Assembly: GCF_003097535.1 (NCBI RefSeq)
Contig: NZ_CP029187.1
Span: 1,612,001-1,676,000 of the forward strand
Source: Flavobacterium pallidum
Lineage (GTDB): Bacteria; Bacteroidota; Bacteroidia; Flavobacteriales; Flavobacteriaceae
DNA: 64,000 nucleotides
Direction of reading: 5' to 3'
The notes beneath the pieces were generated by a model. The model searched no databases. It was not told where the DNA came from and saw only the letters and a program-made list of their open reading frames with translations. The position numbers were made by a program, and so were the translations under genes. Below are positions 63,753-64,000 of this stretch, in pieces; the stretch's first letter is position 1; each line of letters begins with the position of its first letter.

Positions 63753-63824
63753 AGCCAACTACGGGAATTGAACCCGTGACCTCTTCCTTACCAAGGAAGC
63801 ACTCTACCCCTGAGCTAAGTCGGC
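63753..63824 (-). tRNA. tRNA-Thr (anticodon GGT)
   Basis: 72 nt. Acceptor GCCGACT pairs with AGTTGGC (one G-U), discriminator T. The anticodon loop TTGGTAA gives GGT, reading ACC/ACU. The T arm ACGGGTTCAATTCCCGT is normal. Immediately upstream of tuf, the usual Bacteroidetes order. Confidence 0.97.
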
Positions 63825-63888
63825 AAGGATGAAAAGAAATTCCAATATTGAAATTCCAAATCCAATATCTTATCAGAAGCGTTCACAT

Positions 63889-63916
63889 CGACCTTCGGGT
63901 TATGAGCCCGACGAGC
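63889..63916 (-). pseudogene. 28-nt fragment of initiator tRNA-Met
   Basis: On the minus strand GCTCGTCGGGCTCATAACC and then CGAAGGTCG reproduce the end of the D arm, the whole anticodon arm (CAT anticodon between CGGG and CCCG) and the start of the variable region of tRNA-fMet. No acceptor or T arm accompanies it. It is a partial copy, not a working gene, perhaps a trace of integration at an fMet gene or part of a repeat. Confidence 0.55.
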
Positions 63917-63940
63917 AGAAAACATATTCCTGAGGCGACA

Positions 63941-63999
63941 GGATTACCGAGCGTAGCGAGGTAATCCGTGAAGGTGAAGCTTCACCAAATTTTTTTTTT
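63941..63999 (+). repeat. Inverted repeat and terminator-like palindrome at the right edge
   Basis: GGATTACC (63941-63948) pairs with GGTAATCC (63960-63967). Then GGTGAAGCTTCACC (63973-63986) is a perfect 14-bp palindrome followed by AAA and ten T. No plus-strand gene ends here, so it is probably dispersed repeat sequence. The section 63825-63888 has GAAATTCCAA twice and otherwise nothing recognised. Confidence 0.5.
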
Positions 64000-64000
64000 C

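Noticed and set aside
1..64000. CRISPR array, prophage, insertion sequence or restriction system
   Set aside because: No regularly spaced repeats, transposase, integrase or phage genes were found on either strand; only short palindromic repeats are present.

Overview
The window is a piece of a Bacteroidetes chromosome, almost certainly a Flavobacterium or close relative. The evidence is gldJ next to porU and porV, TAnnTTTG-type -7 boxes in place of TATAAT, Bacteroidetes lipoproteins with acidic residues after the lipid cysteine, SusC/SusD proteins, a LytS-like kinase with a beta-propeller sensor, and a group III truncated haemoglobin. No phage, plasmid, transposase or CRISPR array is visible.

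Layout. 1-1600: the tail of an RND-efflux outer-membrane factor, a DUF3095 gene and repeats. 1.6-16 kb: a polysaccharide utilisation locus on the minus strand (SusC, SusD, a PKD surface lipoprotein, a GH30 and a GH5 glycanase, a small lipoprotein), facing a plus-strand transmembrane regulator with a beta-propeller, Y_Y_Y domain and LuxR-type HTH. The glycanases suggest a beta-glucan substrate, perhaps beta-1,3/1,6 (inference). 15.9-24.2 kb: murF, gldJ, porU and porV, covering cell wall, gliding and type IX secretion. The GH5 enzyme ends in a type IX sorting domain, so its probable sortase (PorU and PorV) lies nearby. 24.3-27.7 kb: cytidine deaminase and pyruvate dehydrogenase E1-alpha and E2. 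27.9-31.7 kb: a LytTR response regulator and its kinase. 31.9-39.2 kb: SDR, SprT-like protein, mannose-1-phosphate guanylyltransferase, an MlaE/MlaF-type transporter, glycosyltransferase, methyltransferase, KAS III and a globin. 39.2-50.3 kb: gcvP, a UbiA-like membrane protein, a GbsR/MarR regulator, an M3 peptidase, purK-purE, an SRPBCC protein, tRNA-Leu and a TIM-barrel isomerase. 50.5-63.8 kb: the transcription/translation core on the minus strand, from tRNA-Thr and tuf through tRNA-Trp, secE, nusG, rplKAJL and rpoBC to a DUF3467 gene.

Most of the genes are ordinary; the unexplained signal is between them. There are two diverged copies of a ~143-bp element with a conserved core and long complementary ends, both between convergent genes. 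Five copies of a second palindromic family keep a central stem while its sequence changes. Other intergenic signals are a promoter-hairpin-terminator unit beside purE (candidate small RNA), a second orphan unit after tRNA-Leu, a 15-bp direct repeat spaced 33 bp upstream of susC, paired palindromes around the GbsR-type gene, an A11 slippery tract joining a methyltransferase to a glycosyltransferase, and a 28-nt initiator-tRNA fragment near the right edge. All positions and motifs were read by eye. No database search, folding program or alignment was run.
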